Shown here piece by piece: positions 1-6,032 of a stretch of 16,962 nucleotides of DNA. A program made the position numbers and the translations under genes. How positions within the stretch are numbered: the stretch's first letter is position 1; every line of letters starts with the position of its first letter. This DNA comes from Lachnospiraceae bacterium (GTDB lineage Bacteria; Bacillota; Clostridia; Lachnospirales; Lachnospiraceae): contig VSNM01000095.1 in the NCBI GenBank assembly GCA_009774245.1, forward strand, positions 1-16,962, in the 5' to 3' direction. Under the pieces are notes generated by a model that was given only the letters and a program-made list of their open reading frames with translations, had not been told where the DNA came from and made no database searches.

Positions 1-68
1 GAACCGCCGTATGCCGAACGGCACGTACTGGTGGTGTGAGAGGGGAGATTTAATCTCCCCTACTTGAT
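1..68 (+). ncRNA. 3' end of a probable group II intron (domains V and VI)
   Basis: Bases 3-35 fold like group II intron domain V: ACCGCC (3-8) pairs with GGTGGT (30-35), GTA (9-11) with TAC (26-28), TGCC (12-15) with GGCA (20-23) around a GAAC tetraloop, leaving a two-base bulge CG (24-25) on the 3' side, a hallmark of domain V. A second hairpin, AGGGGAGA (41-48) with TCTCCCCT (54-61), is placed like domain VI and is followed by ACTTGAT, where the intron would end. The wording resembles 3' ends of bacterial intron-encoded maturase elements that I recall from Clostridia. The rest of the intron and any reverse transcriptase would lie left of the window. The exact 3' splice point is inferred, not proven. 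Confidence 0.65.
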
Positions 69-184
69 TGCACACGGGCGTCCAAATGAAATATGTCAGC
101 AAGCTGACGGACGCCCGGCGCGGCGAGTAGGGGAAGATGGCTCTTCCCTACTCGATTGCACACGGGCACCCAAAGGAAAAATGT
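61..184 (+). repeat. Duplicated 36-nt tail motif with intervening hairpins
   Basis: Bases 61-96 and 149-184 are direct repeats with 5 mismatches in 36; both start TACTYGATTGCACACGGGC. Each copy follows a hairpin: 41-61 for the first, and for the second CGAGTAGGGGAAGA (124-137) with TCTTCCCTACTCG (142-154), 13 pairs with one bulged G. Between them lies a nested stem, GGGCGTCC (76-83) with GGACGCCC (109-116), enclosing GTCAGC/GCTGAC (95-100/103-108). The second hairpin looks like a relic of the intron 3' end, or the intron inserted next to a similar terminator-like structure. No gene is present. Confidence 0.6.
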
Positions 185-245
185 GCACAAAAAAGTATCG
201 GTAATTCTTTATGACACAACAGTCATTTTTTTATATGTTCACAAT

Positions 246-343
246 TTATCCACACATAAAAAAGGCAAAAGGGGCTATAAATCGACTTATACACCGAGTT
301 ATCCACATTATCCACAGACGAGAACGGGCTTTCTTGTGGAAAA
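246..343. promoter_or_regulatory. Cluster of DnaA boxes
   Basis: Three perfect consensus DnaA boxes TTATCCACA occur on the plus strand at 246-254, 299-307 and 308-316, the last two directly abutting. Two one-mismatch boxes accompany them: TTATACACC at 287-295 and, on the minus strand, TTTTCCACA at 335-343. The surroundings are AT-rich. dnaA, dnaN and rpmH are not in the window, so an origin cannot be claimed. A DnaA-titrating or DnaA-regulated site upstream of hpf is the other reading. Confidence 0.6.
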
Positions 344-483
344 CATATGGAATAGAAACGAAAATGTGTTTTGTTAAAAAACACGAAAATTATGGTTTGA
401 AGCAAAACTTACACCAAATACATTGACATTGAATGACGTGGTTTTTCGATCATGAAAAAAATGATAATTCATTACAAAAGATG
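344..483. other. AT-rich intergenic stretch, nothing recognised
   Basis: No ORF with a ribosome site or recognisable product lies here. A short inverted repeat GTGTTTT (366-372) with AAAACAC (378-384) is visible but lacks a T-tract on either strand that would make a convincing terminator. Confidence 0.5.
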
Positions 484-512
484 TTGGAAAAAATATGGGG
501 ATATGGTATAAT
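484..512 (+). promoter_or_regulatory. hpf promoter
   Basis: A vegetative sigma-A type promoter: -35 TTGGAA (484-489), 17-nt spacer, -10 TATAAT (507-512), with an extended -10 TGG just before it. Transcription would start near 519, giving a leader of about 55 nt to the hpf ATG at 574. Confidence 0.7.
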
Positions 513-519
513 CAAACTA

Positions 520-543
520 CAATTAAGGTGACATACTTAATTG
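520..543 (+). promoter_or_regulatory. Inverted repeat at the hpf transcription start
   Basis: CAATTAAG (520-527) and CTTAATTG (536-543) form a perfect 8-bp inverted repeat around GTGACATA, beginning at the predicted transcript start. It could be an operator or a 5'-terminal mRNA hairpin protecting the leader. Confidence 0.4.
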
Positions 544-573
544 CGAGATTAAGTGCGAAGGGATGTGGACAGA

Positions 574-1107
574 ATGAAATTTATTATCAGCGGTAAGAAC
601 ATTGATGTGACGCCTGGATTAAAGGCAGCAGTCGAGGACAAAATTGGCAAGCTGGAGAAATATTTCACGCCAGAAACGGAGGTACACGCGACATTAAGTG
701 TTGAGAAGGAGAGGCAAAAGATCGAGGTCACCATTCCTGTGAAGGGAAACATTATTCGTTCAGAGCAGGTAAGCAATGATATGTATGTATCGGTGGACCT
801 GGCAGCAGAGGTGATTGAGCGACAGTTAAAGAAATATAGAAACAAGTTCAGGGCAGATCAGCAGGCGGGTGCGGCGAGCCTTAGGACGGACTTCATAGAC
901 AACGATTATTCAGAAGAGGATGATGAAGTACGGATTGTCCGCACGAAGCGATTTGATATCAAGCCGATGTATGCCGAGGACGCGTGTGTACAGATGGAAC
1001 TGCTTGGACATGATTTCTACGTATTCTGCAATGCAGAGACGGATGAGGTGAATGTGGTTTATAAGCGTAAGGGAAATACGTATGGCCTGATTGAACCGGA
1101 AAACTAA
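574..1107 (+). CDS. hpf: Ribosome hibernation promoting factor, long form
   Basis: The 177-residue protein belongs to the HPF/RaiA (S30AE) family in its long form. The N-terminal about 100 residues, opening MKFIISGKNIDVTPGL, form the ribosome-binding domain that occupies the 30S decoding region in stationary phase. A charged linker rich in D and E (about 110-122) leads to the C-terminal dimerisation domain (VRIVRTKRFDIKPM onward) that pairs 70S ribosomes into inactive 100S dimers. The length fits the Firmicute long form. The start is the ATG at 574, 10 nt after GAAGGGA; an in-frame GTG at 553 has no ribosome site. A good promoter lies at 484-512 and a terminator at 1121-1150, so it is probably monocistronic. 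No defect is seen. Confidence 0.95.
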   Translation: MKFIISGKNIDVTPGLKAAVEDKIGKLEKYFTPETEVHATLSVEKERQKIEVTIPVKGNIIRSEQVSNDMYVSVDLAAEVIERQLKKYRNKFRADQQAGAASLRTDFIDNDYSEEDDEVRIVRTKRFDIKPMYAEDACVQMELLGHDFYVFCNAETDEVNVVYKRKGNTYGLIEPEN

Positions 1108-1120
1108 ATAGAGCATGTGG

Positions 1121-1150
1121 ACAGGCATCAGCCAATGGTGCCTGTTTTTT
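1121..1150 (+). terminator. Rho-independent terminator after hpf
   Basis: ACAGGCATC (1121-1129) pairs with GGTGCCTGT (1137-1145) with one G-U pair, loop AGCCAAT, followed by a run of six T (1145-1150). It lies 14 nt after the hpf stop. Confidence 0.85.
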
Positions 1151-1180
1151 CATATAATGTGAGGGAACAAAGGAGGATTT

Positions 1181-2398
1181 ATGGAACCAGATAAAAAACG
1201 TTATCTACAGATGGGAGTTACCATTTTTGTCAGTCTCGCAGCGGTTGTTGCGTTTTACTTTATTGTATTGCGGTATGAGGGATTAAAATATTATCTTGAC
1301 ATTATTTCACTGGCGCTTCAGCCGGTGATAGTGGGCATTGTGATCGCGTATGTGATCTGTCCTGTGGCAAAGTTCCTGGAGAGACAGTTTCGAAGGGGGA
1401 AATGGCTCTCCCGCGCTGCGCGGCCTCTTGCCGTCCTGTTTACATTGCTGTTTGTCATTGGTATTCTGGGGTTGTTCTGTGCCCTGATTCTGCCGCAGGT
1501 GGTAGAGAGTATCAGAAGTCTTGTGGTAGATCTGCCTGAAATGCTGGAGGTTCAGCTTGCCAGGCTGGAGAGCTATCTGAAAGAAGACAGCGACGCGGCG
1601 GAGGCTGTAATGCAGATGATCACTTCTGTTGAGACATTTTTGATGACGTTCATCAAAGAAAATCTGTTTGCGGCTGTTTCTAATGTGGCAGGCAGTGTGT
1701 TGTCAGTTGGTTCTGCTATCGTGAATCTGGTGGTGTCGATCGTTGTCACGGTATACCTTCTGCTGGACAGGGAGCGATATCTGGGGCAGTGCAGGAAGTT
1801 GTTTTATGCGGTCAGCCGCAATAAACGGTTCAACCGTGCTGTCATGGAGGTCTTGCATCAGACAGATCAGATATTCAGTGGGTTTATCTCGGGAAAGCTT
1901 CTGGATTCCCTGATTGTGGGTGTGATTTGTTTCGCGTGTCTGACTGTTTTGAAGATGCCTTATGCGCTGCTGGTCAGCGTCATTGTGGGTGTGACCAATA
2001 TTATTCCGATGTTTGGACCTTTTATCGGCGCCATTCCGAGCGCGTTTCTGATTCTGTTGGTTTCACCGTCCAAGTGTATTGTATTTCTGATATTCATTAT
2101 CATACTGCAGCAGCTGGATGGGAATGTCATCGGGCCGCGTATCCTCGGGAATTCCACAGGACTCTCGGCATTTTATGTGACTGTGGCGATGATGCTCTTT
2201 GGGAAGCTGATGGGCTTTGTGGGAATGATTGTCGGGGTTCCGCTGTTTGCCACACTGTATTACATTGTTAAGCGTCTGGCAGAATACTCCCTGGGGCAGC
2301 AGGGACTGCCGGTGGGAACCGCCGCGTATGCGGGAACAGGTGACAATCAGTCGGAAGAGAAACAGGATGGCAAAAACGAAAACAATAAAAAGGTGTGA
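1181..2398 (+). CDS. AI-2E family (PerM-like) membrane protein
   Basis: The 405-residue protein is a member of the AI-2E transporter/PerM/YueF family of polytopic membrane proteins. Only some members export autoinducer-2; others are Na+/H+ antiporters, and most are untested. Hydrophobic segments are visible at about residues 9-30 and 38-58 (with conserved PVIVGIVIAYVICPVAKFLE), then 80-105, a long polar stretch of about 60 residues, and further segments to about 370. The family signature DGNVIGPRILGNSTGLSAF is near residue 310, followed by GFVGMIVGVPLFA. The C-terminal tail is polar and lysine-rich. AGGAGG at 1171-1176 sets the ATG. No strong promoter is visible after the hpf terminator (only TATAAT at 1153-1158 without a good -35), so transcription may be weak or read through. 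Substrate is unknown. Confidence 0.85.
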   Translation: MEPDKKRYLQMGVTIFVSLAAVVAFYFIVLRYEGLKYYLDIISLALQPVIVGIVIAYVICPVAKFLERQFRRGKWLSRAARPLAVLFTLLFVIGILGLFCALILPQVVESIRSLVVDLPEMLEVQLARLESYLKEDSDAAEAVMQMITSVETFLMTFIKENLFAAVSNVAGSVLSVGSAIVNLVVSIVVTVYLLLDRERYLGQCRKLFYAVSRNKRFNRAVMEVLHQTDQIFSGFISGKLLDSLIVGVICFACLTVLKMPYALLVSVIVGVTNIIPMFGPFIGAIPSAFLILLVSPSKCIVFLIFIIILQQLDGNVIGPRILGNSTGLSAFYVTVAMMLFGKLMGFVGMIVGVPLFATLYYIVKRLAEYSLGQQGLPVGTAAYAGTGDNQSEEKQDGKNENNKKV

Positions 2399-2399
2399 C

Positions 2400-3410
2400 T
2401 CATATGTGAGGTATTATGATTGAGGGCTTGACGAAGGTGAGTTCGTAGGGGGCTTCCGGATGTTCGGAGCGGAACAGCAGCTGCAGCGCAAGCCGCTTGC
2501 CGATCAGTTCGGTCGGAACGTTTGCGGTGATGATGTGCCCTGCAACATTCGTGTACTCTCCCATGTTGTCAAAGCCAGTCAGCACGACGGGGTGCGGCAG
2601 ACGGCGCGCATTGTTGTCGAGATAGGCCTGCACGAAATTGGCAACGTAGTCGCTGGCGCATACGAAGGCAGTCGGCCAGCTCTTGAGTTCATCCAGAAAG
2701 GCATACAGTTTTTTGGCATAAGAAAAAATGTCGATGCGTCCGGTGAGACAGTACTCCGACCGGACGATCAGCTCATGCTTGTTCATGCAGTCGCAGAAGC
2801 CGAGGTAGCGCTCCTTGTTGGTCATCGCGTAGTCGATGTCTCCGAGGAAGCCAATCTCGGTGTGGCCATCCTGGATCAGCAGGTCGGTTATTTTGGATTC
2901 TGTGCGGAAACCTTCGATTAAGAGCAGATCGCCGCTTAACTGTGCGTCTGTCAGGGAAGGAATTGTATCGAGGAAAACCTTTGGCAGGGGAAGCGCATTT
3001 ACCATATTCAGGATTTCCTGATCGTATACGTTCAGCACGATAATGCCATCGACATTTCCGTTCTGGAGGATTGATGGCAGGGTAAAGTTTTTTGAGTAAA
3101 TGGAGGGTACATAAGTGTAGAGCAGGTTGACATTGTAGCTGGCCAGCTCCTGCGCCATGCGGTGGATGATGTTGGTCCAGAACAGTGCGGAGTCCGGTCT
3201 TGACACGATCAGTGAGATGGTGCGCTGCTCTTCCTGGGGCTGCTCCATGAACTGATAGGGGAGCTTGGAATAGCCAAGCTCCTTTGCTTTTGCAAAAATC
3301 AGCTCCCGCAGGGAATCCGACACGCCAGCCTGGTTGTTGAAGGCTTTGCTGACGGTGACTCTGGATATGTTGAGGGCATCTGCGATATCTTTCATCGTGA
3401 TTTTTTCCAT
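2400..3410 (-). CDS. LacI-family transcriptional regulator
   Basis: The 336-residue protein has the LacI/GalR layout. An N-terminal helix-turn-helix (about residues 6-25, MKDIADALNISRVTVSKAFN) and hinge are followed by a periplasmic-binding-protein-like sensor domain (from about 65, ending KPSIIIPHI). An upstream in-frame ATG would add 26 residues, but the ATG at 3410 is preceded by AGAAAGGA at proper spacing and begins at the HTH, so it is preferred. The gene is divergent from the N-glycan transporter operon, with a TATAAT promoter at 3574-3602 and shared operator-like repeats at 3503, 3611 and 3961. It is therefore probably the local repressor, releasing DNA on binding a glycan-derived sugar; the ligand is not evident. 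It ends one base from the AI-2E stop, with no terminator visible between the converging genes. Confidence 0.92.
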   Translation of the reverse strand: MEKITMKDIADALNISRVTVSKAFNNQAGVSDSLRELIFAKAKELGYSKLPYQFMEQPQEEQRTISLIVSRPDSALFWTNIIHRMAQELASYNVNLLYTYVPSIYSKNFTLPSILQNGNVDGIIVLNVYDQEILNMVNALPLPKVFLDTIPSLTDAQLSGDLLLIEGFRTESKITDLLIQDGHTEIGFLGDIDYAMTNKERYLGFCDCMNKHELIVRSEYCLTGRIDIFSYAKKLYAFLDELKSWPTAFVCASDYVANFVQAYLDNNARRLPHPVVLTGFDNMGEYTNVAGHIITANVPTELIGKRLALQLLFRSEHPEAPYELTFVKPSIIIPHI

Positions 3411-3502
3411 AAATAGAATATTCCTTTCTGTCAGCGTTTCTAACTTTGGCAATAAGCCATAGGGTTTCTGGAACATTTTTCCGATCATGAATTGTTAAAT
3501 CA

Positions 3503-3516
3503 ATACATTTGTAAAC
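3503..3516 (-). promoter_or_regulatory. Operator-like site 1 (lacI leader)
   Basis: On the minus strand this reads TTTACAAATGTATT and shares its first 11 bases with site 2 at 3611. It lies about 90 nt upstream of the lacI start and downstream of the lacI transcription start, a position suited to autoregulation. Binding by the adjacent LacI protein is inferred. Confidence 0.45.
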
Positions 3517-3573
3517 ATAGTGCAGGCATATAATATAAAAGATGCTGGCCTGTTCGTAAATTTCCTATTATCT

Positions 3574-3602
3574 ATTATAGCATAACAATAGGCAAAAAAC
3601 AA
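3574..3602 (-). promoter_or_regulatory. lacI promoter
   Basis: On the minus strand: -35 TTGTTT (3602-3597), 17-nt spacer, perfect -10 TATAAT (3579-3574). The leader to the ATG at 3410 would be about 155 nt. Operator-like site 2 sits just upstream of the -35. Confidence 0.6.
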
Positions 3603-3610
3603 TCAGATAG

Positions 3611-3624
3611 TTTACAAATGTTAA
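3611..3624 (+). promoter_or_regulatory. Operator-like site 2
   Basis: TTTACAAATGTTAA is an imperfect 14-bp palindrome (TTnACA-nn-TGTnAA) of the size expected for a LacI-family operator. With the two following bases it matches site 3 at 3961 in 15 of 16 positions. It lies immediately upstream of the lacI -35. Confidence 0.5.
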
Positions 3625-3948
3625 TAAAAGTGCCTAGTTAGATAGATTGTCGTGGCAAGAATGTTATTTTTCGTCAGAACGCATGCTTTTGTTCTTCGGA
3701 TACCAATATAAGAAATTGCGATCTATACAAAGTGCTGGGGTGTTTGTTTGGATTGTGCGAAACGGACAGCATATTATACATACAGTCTTACTGGATAAGA
3801 CGAACACTTTATTTTCGTTGTTGTGTAAAGTTAACGAATGTAATTGTGCACATTGCTTGCGCTAATTTTATCTGTAAAGTAAAATAGGTAAGTATCGACA
3901 AAATATGTGCTTTAAAGTTGGATAAAATAATAAAAATGTCATTAAATG
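3625..3948. other. Intergenic, no supported gene
   Basis: This AT-rich stretch lies between the divergent lacI and transporter promoters. A 72-codon plus-strand ORF (3647-3865) has no ribosome site and a composition unlike the neighbouring genes, so it is not called. I see no convincing catabolite-repression (cre) site. Confidence 0.5.
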
Positions 3949-3977
3949 TTGATATATATATTTACAAGTGTTAATAT
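3949..3977 (+). promoter_or_regulatory. Promoter of the N-glycan transporter operon
   Basis: -35 TTGATA (3949-3954), exactly 17-nt spacer, -10 TAATAT (3972-3977), each one mismatch from consensus. Transcription would start near 3984, about 28 nt before the first permease. Operator-like site 3 lies in the spacer and covers the first half of the -10, so a bound repressor would block RNA polymerase. Confidence 0.75.
3961..3974 (+). promoter_or_regulatory. Operator-like site 3 (in the operon promoter)
   Basis: TTTACAAGTGTTAA differs from site 2 at one position and overlaps the -10. A further palindromic octamer TGTTAACA (3980-3987) follows at the predicted transcription start, repeating the TGTTAA half-site. 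Confidence 0.55.
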
Positions 3978-4011
3978 GGTGTTAACAAAAATAAATAAAG
4001 GAGGTAAAAGA

Positions 4012-4995
4012 ATGGGAAAGCAAAAAACAACTGACGGAGGGAGGATCAAATCTGGCAAGCCATGGTGGAAGCGATGGTCACGCGATGACACGGAGCTGTT
4101 TTGCCTGTCACTGCCGACATTACTCTGGTTTTTGATCTTTTCATACCTGCCAATGTTCGGTATCATCATCGCGTTTAAGAACTACAAGCTGCAGCCGGGC
4201 GGCCACGGGTTTATCTACAACCTGCTGCACAGTGAATGGGCGGGGTTTGGCAATTTCAATTATTTCTTTACATCAAACTCGTTCACAATGCTTCTGAGGA
4301 ACACGATCCTCTATAACCTCGCGTTTATCGTCATCAGTGCGACTGTCGCGGTAGGCGGGGCGATGATACTGAGCAATATGCGCAACAAGAGGGGTTCGAA
4401 GGTGTACCAGACCATGATGTTCCTGCCTTACTTCATGTCATGGGTAGTTGTCAGCTATTTCGTTTACGCGCTGCTGACACCGGAGAGGGGCTACATCAAC
4501 GGCATTATCACGTCTCTTGGCGGAGAGCGTGTCATGTGGTACCAGGAGCCGAAATACTGGCCGTTTATCCTGATCTTCCTGAATACCTGGAAGGGTATGG
4601 GATATGGAATGGTGCTCTATCTGGCGAGTATCACGGGAATCGATCCCTCGCTCTATGAGGCGGCGGTTATGGACGGCGCGACTAAGACACAGCAGGCAAG
4701 ACACATCACGCTGCCTGCGATCAAGCCGGTGTTTATCATGATGCTGATCCTCGACTGCGGCAAGATCTTCAACTCGGATTTCGGCCTGTTCTACCAGGTG
4801 ACAGGACGTGTTCCGGCTTCGTTGTATACCACGGTATCGACTTTTGATACGTATATATTTGCCGCGATCCAGTCGTCATCGCCGATCGGACAGACGGCGG
4901 CAGCGTCCTTCTTCCAGGCGATCTGCAGCTGCGGTACGATTTTGTTTGCAAACTGGGTTGTGAGCAAGCTGGACAACGAAAACAGGATTATATAA
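4012..4995 (+). CDS. ABC sugar permease, LplB type
   Basis: The 327-residue inner-membrane protein is a CUT1-family permease of the LplB/YteP group, which with its partner forms the channel for oligosaccharide uptake. After a basic N-terminus (about 35 residues) come six hydrophobic segments. The cytoplasmic EAA loop, EAAVMDGATKTQQARHITLP at residues 216-235, is the docking site for the ATPase. The C-terminal part (GQTAAASFFQ...NWVVSKL) is typical. The ATG at 4012 follows AAAGGAGGT with 6-nt spacing; an in-frame ATG at 3946 would overlap the promoter and is rejected. It is the first gene of the cluster and ends 16 nt before the second permease. Context suggests N-glycan oligosaccharides as substrate; sequence alone does not show specificity. 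Confidence 0.93.
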   Translation: MGKQKTTDGGRIKSGKPWWKRWSRDDTELFCLSLPTLLWFLIFSYLPMFGIIIAFKNYKLQPGGHGFIYNLLHSEWAGFGNFNYFFTSNSFTMLLRNTILYNLAFIVISATVAVGGAMILSNMRNKRGSKVYQTMMFLPYFMSWVVVSYFVYALLTPERGYINGIITSLGGERVMWYQEPKYWPFILIFLNTWKGMGYGMVLYLASITGIDPSLYEAAVMDGATKTQQARHITLPAIKPVFIMMLILDCGKIFNSDFGLFYQVTGRVPASLYTTVSTFDTYIFAAIQSSSPIGQTAAASFFQAICSCGTILFANWVVSKLDNENRII

Positions 4996-5011
4996 AGAAG
5001 GAGGTGTTCGT

Positions 5012-5905
5012 GTGGCAAAGCAAGAAGAAAGTAGTCCTACAAACGTTGTGTTCAATATCATATTTCTGATACTGGCAATCATGTGTGTGATTCCGCTCCT
5101 GTTCGTATTTTCGATCTCCATCACGGATGAGGAAGCGCTCCGGACGAATGGATACCAGATGATTCCCTCGGTGTTCTCAGGTTCGGCATACAAGTTTCTG
5201 TGGAATGAGCGGGGGATGATCCTGCGCGCGGCATTCATGTCGATCCTTGTCACGGTTGTCGGTACGATCATCGCGATCGCGCTGGACACGTCGATGGGAT
5301 ATGTCGTTTCCAGAAGAAATTTTGCGCTGAAAAAGCTGTACACATGGCTGATCTTTATCCCGATGGTATTTAACGGCGGTATGCTGGCAAGTTATGTGGT
5401 TGTAAACAATATTTTAGGCCTGAGCAACACGATATGGGCGCTGATATTGCCCCTGGCGTGCTCGTCCTTCAGCGTGACGATCTGCCGTACATTTTTCAGG
5501 ACGACAGTGCCGGATTCCATCATAGAGTCGGCCAAGATCGACGGTGCGGGGCAGTTCCGTATCTTCACACAGATCGTGCTGCCGATCTCCAAGCCGGTGA
5601 TCGCGACGATCGGTATGTTCGCGGCATTTGGTTACTGGAATGACTGGTTCCAGGCTTCCCTGTACATACAGGACAAGAATCTGCAGACACTGCAGTCCTT
5701 ATTGAACAATATACAGAAAAATATCGAGTACATCGCAAACAATCCTTACGGTGGCCTGTCCCTGCAGCAGTACAAGTCATCAATGCCGACAGAGAGTGTG
5801 CGAATGGCGATTGCGGTCGTGATCATCGTGCCGATCGCGTGTACGTATCCGTTTTTCCAGAAGTATTTCATCTCCGGCCTGACCATTGGCTCGGTGAAGG
5901 AATAA
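5012..5905 (+). CDS. ABC sugar permease, LplC type
   Basis: The 297-residue partner permease belongs to the LplC/YtcP (CUT1) group. It has a first membrane helix at about residues 13-36 and an EAA-type loop, ESAKIDGAGQFRIFTQIVLP, at 172-191. The conserved C-terminus FQKYFISGLTIGSVKE is intact. It starts with GTG at 5012 behind a strong AAGGAGGT. It would pair with the upstream permease and the following binding lipoprotein. No ATP-binding subunit is encoded nearby, so a shared MsmX/MsmK-like ATPase elsewhere is expected, as is known for this transporter class. Two hairpins follow the stop codon. Confidence 0.93.
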   Translation: MAKQEESSPTNVVFNIIFLILAIMCVIPLLFVFSISITDEEALRTNGYQMIPSVFSGSAYKFLWNERGMILRAAFMSILVTVVGTIIAIALDTSMGYVVSRRNFALKKLYTWLIFIPMVFNGGMLASYVVVNNILGLSNTIWALILPLACSSFSVTICRTFFRTTVPDSIIESAKIDGAGQFRIFTQIVLPISKPVIATIGMFAAFGYWNDWFQASLYIQDKNLQTLQSLLNNIQKNIEYIANNPYGGLSLQQYKSSMPTESVRMAIAVVIIVPIACTYPFFQKYFISGLTIGSVKE

Positions 5906-5994
5906 AGTGTGAAGAGAATTTCTAAGCCTGCAAAAGACGCAGACTAAGAAATTCTAAAACTTCACACTGGAAGAACGCAAGGGCAGCGTTCTTC
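5906..5994 (+). other. Two tandem stem-loops between permease and binding protein
   Basis: The first hairpin has outer arms AGTGTGAAG (5906-5914) and CTTCACACT (5960-5968). Its second tier is AGAATTTCT (5915-5923) with AGAAATTCT (5947-5955), and GC-rich tips come close together. The second has GAAGAACGC (5970-5978) pairing perfectly with GCGTTCTTC (5986-5994). Neither is followed directly by a T-run (five T appear only at about 6007), so processing or mRNA protection is more likely than full termination. This could make binding-protein mRNA levels differ from permease levels. Confidence 0.6.
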
Positions 5995-6032
5995 TGCAAC
6001 AATGCATTTTTATAAAGAAGGAGGATTTTATT

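Noticed and set aside
1..184. CRISPR-like interpretation of the repeated 36-nt motif
   Set aside because: Only two copies, imperfect, separated by a structured hairpin region rather than uniform spacers, and no cas genes in the window.
366..384. Inverted repeat GTGTTTT/AAAACAC considered as a terminator
   Set aside because: Short AT-rich stem with no GC core and no convincing T-tract on either strand.
156..426. Short overlapping ORFs left of hpf
   Set aside because: They run through DnaA boxes and AT-rich DNA in both strands without ribosome sites or recognisable products.
3737..3760. Possible catabolite-repression (cre) site around GTGCGAAACGGACAGC
   Set aside because: Spacing and key positions do not match the cre consensus.
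3647..3865. 72-codon plus-strand ORF in the lacI/operon intergenic region
   Set aside because: No ribosome site, no recognisable domain, and composition unlike the flanking genes; it lies in promoter DNA.
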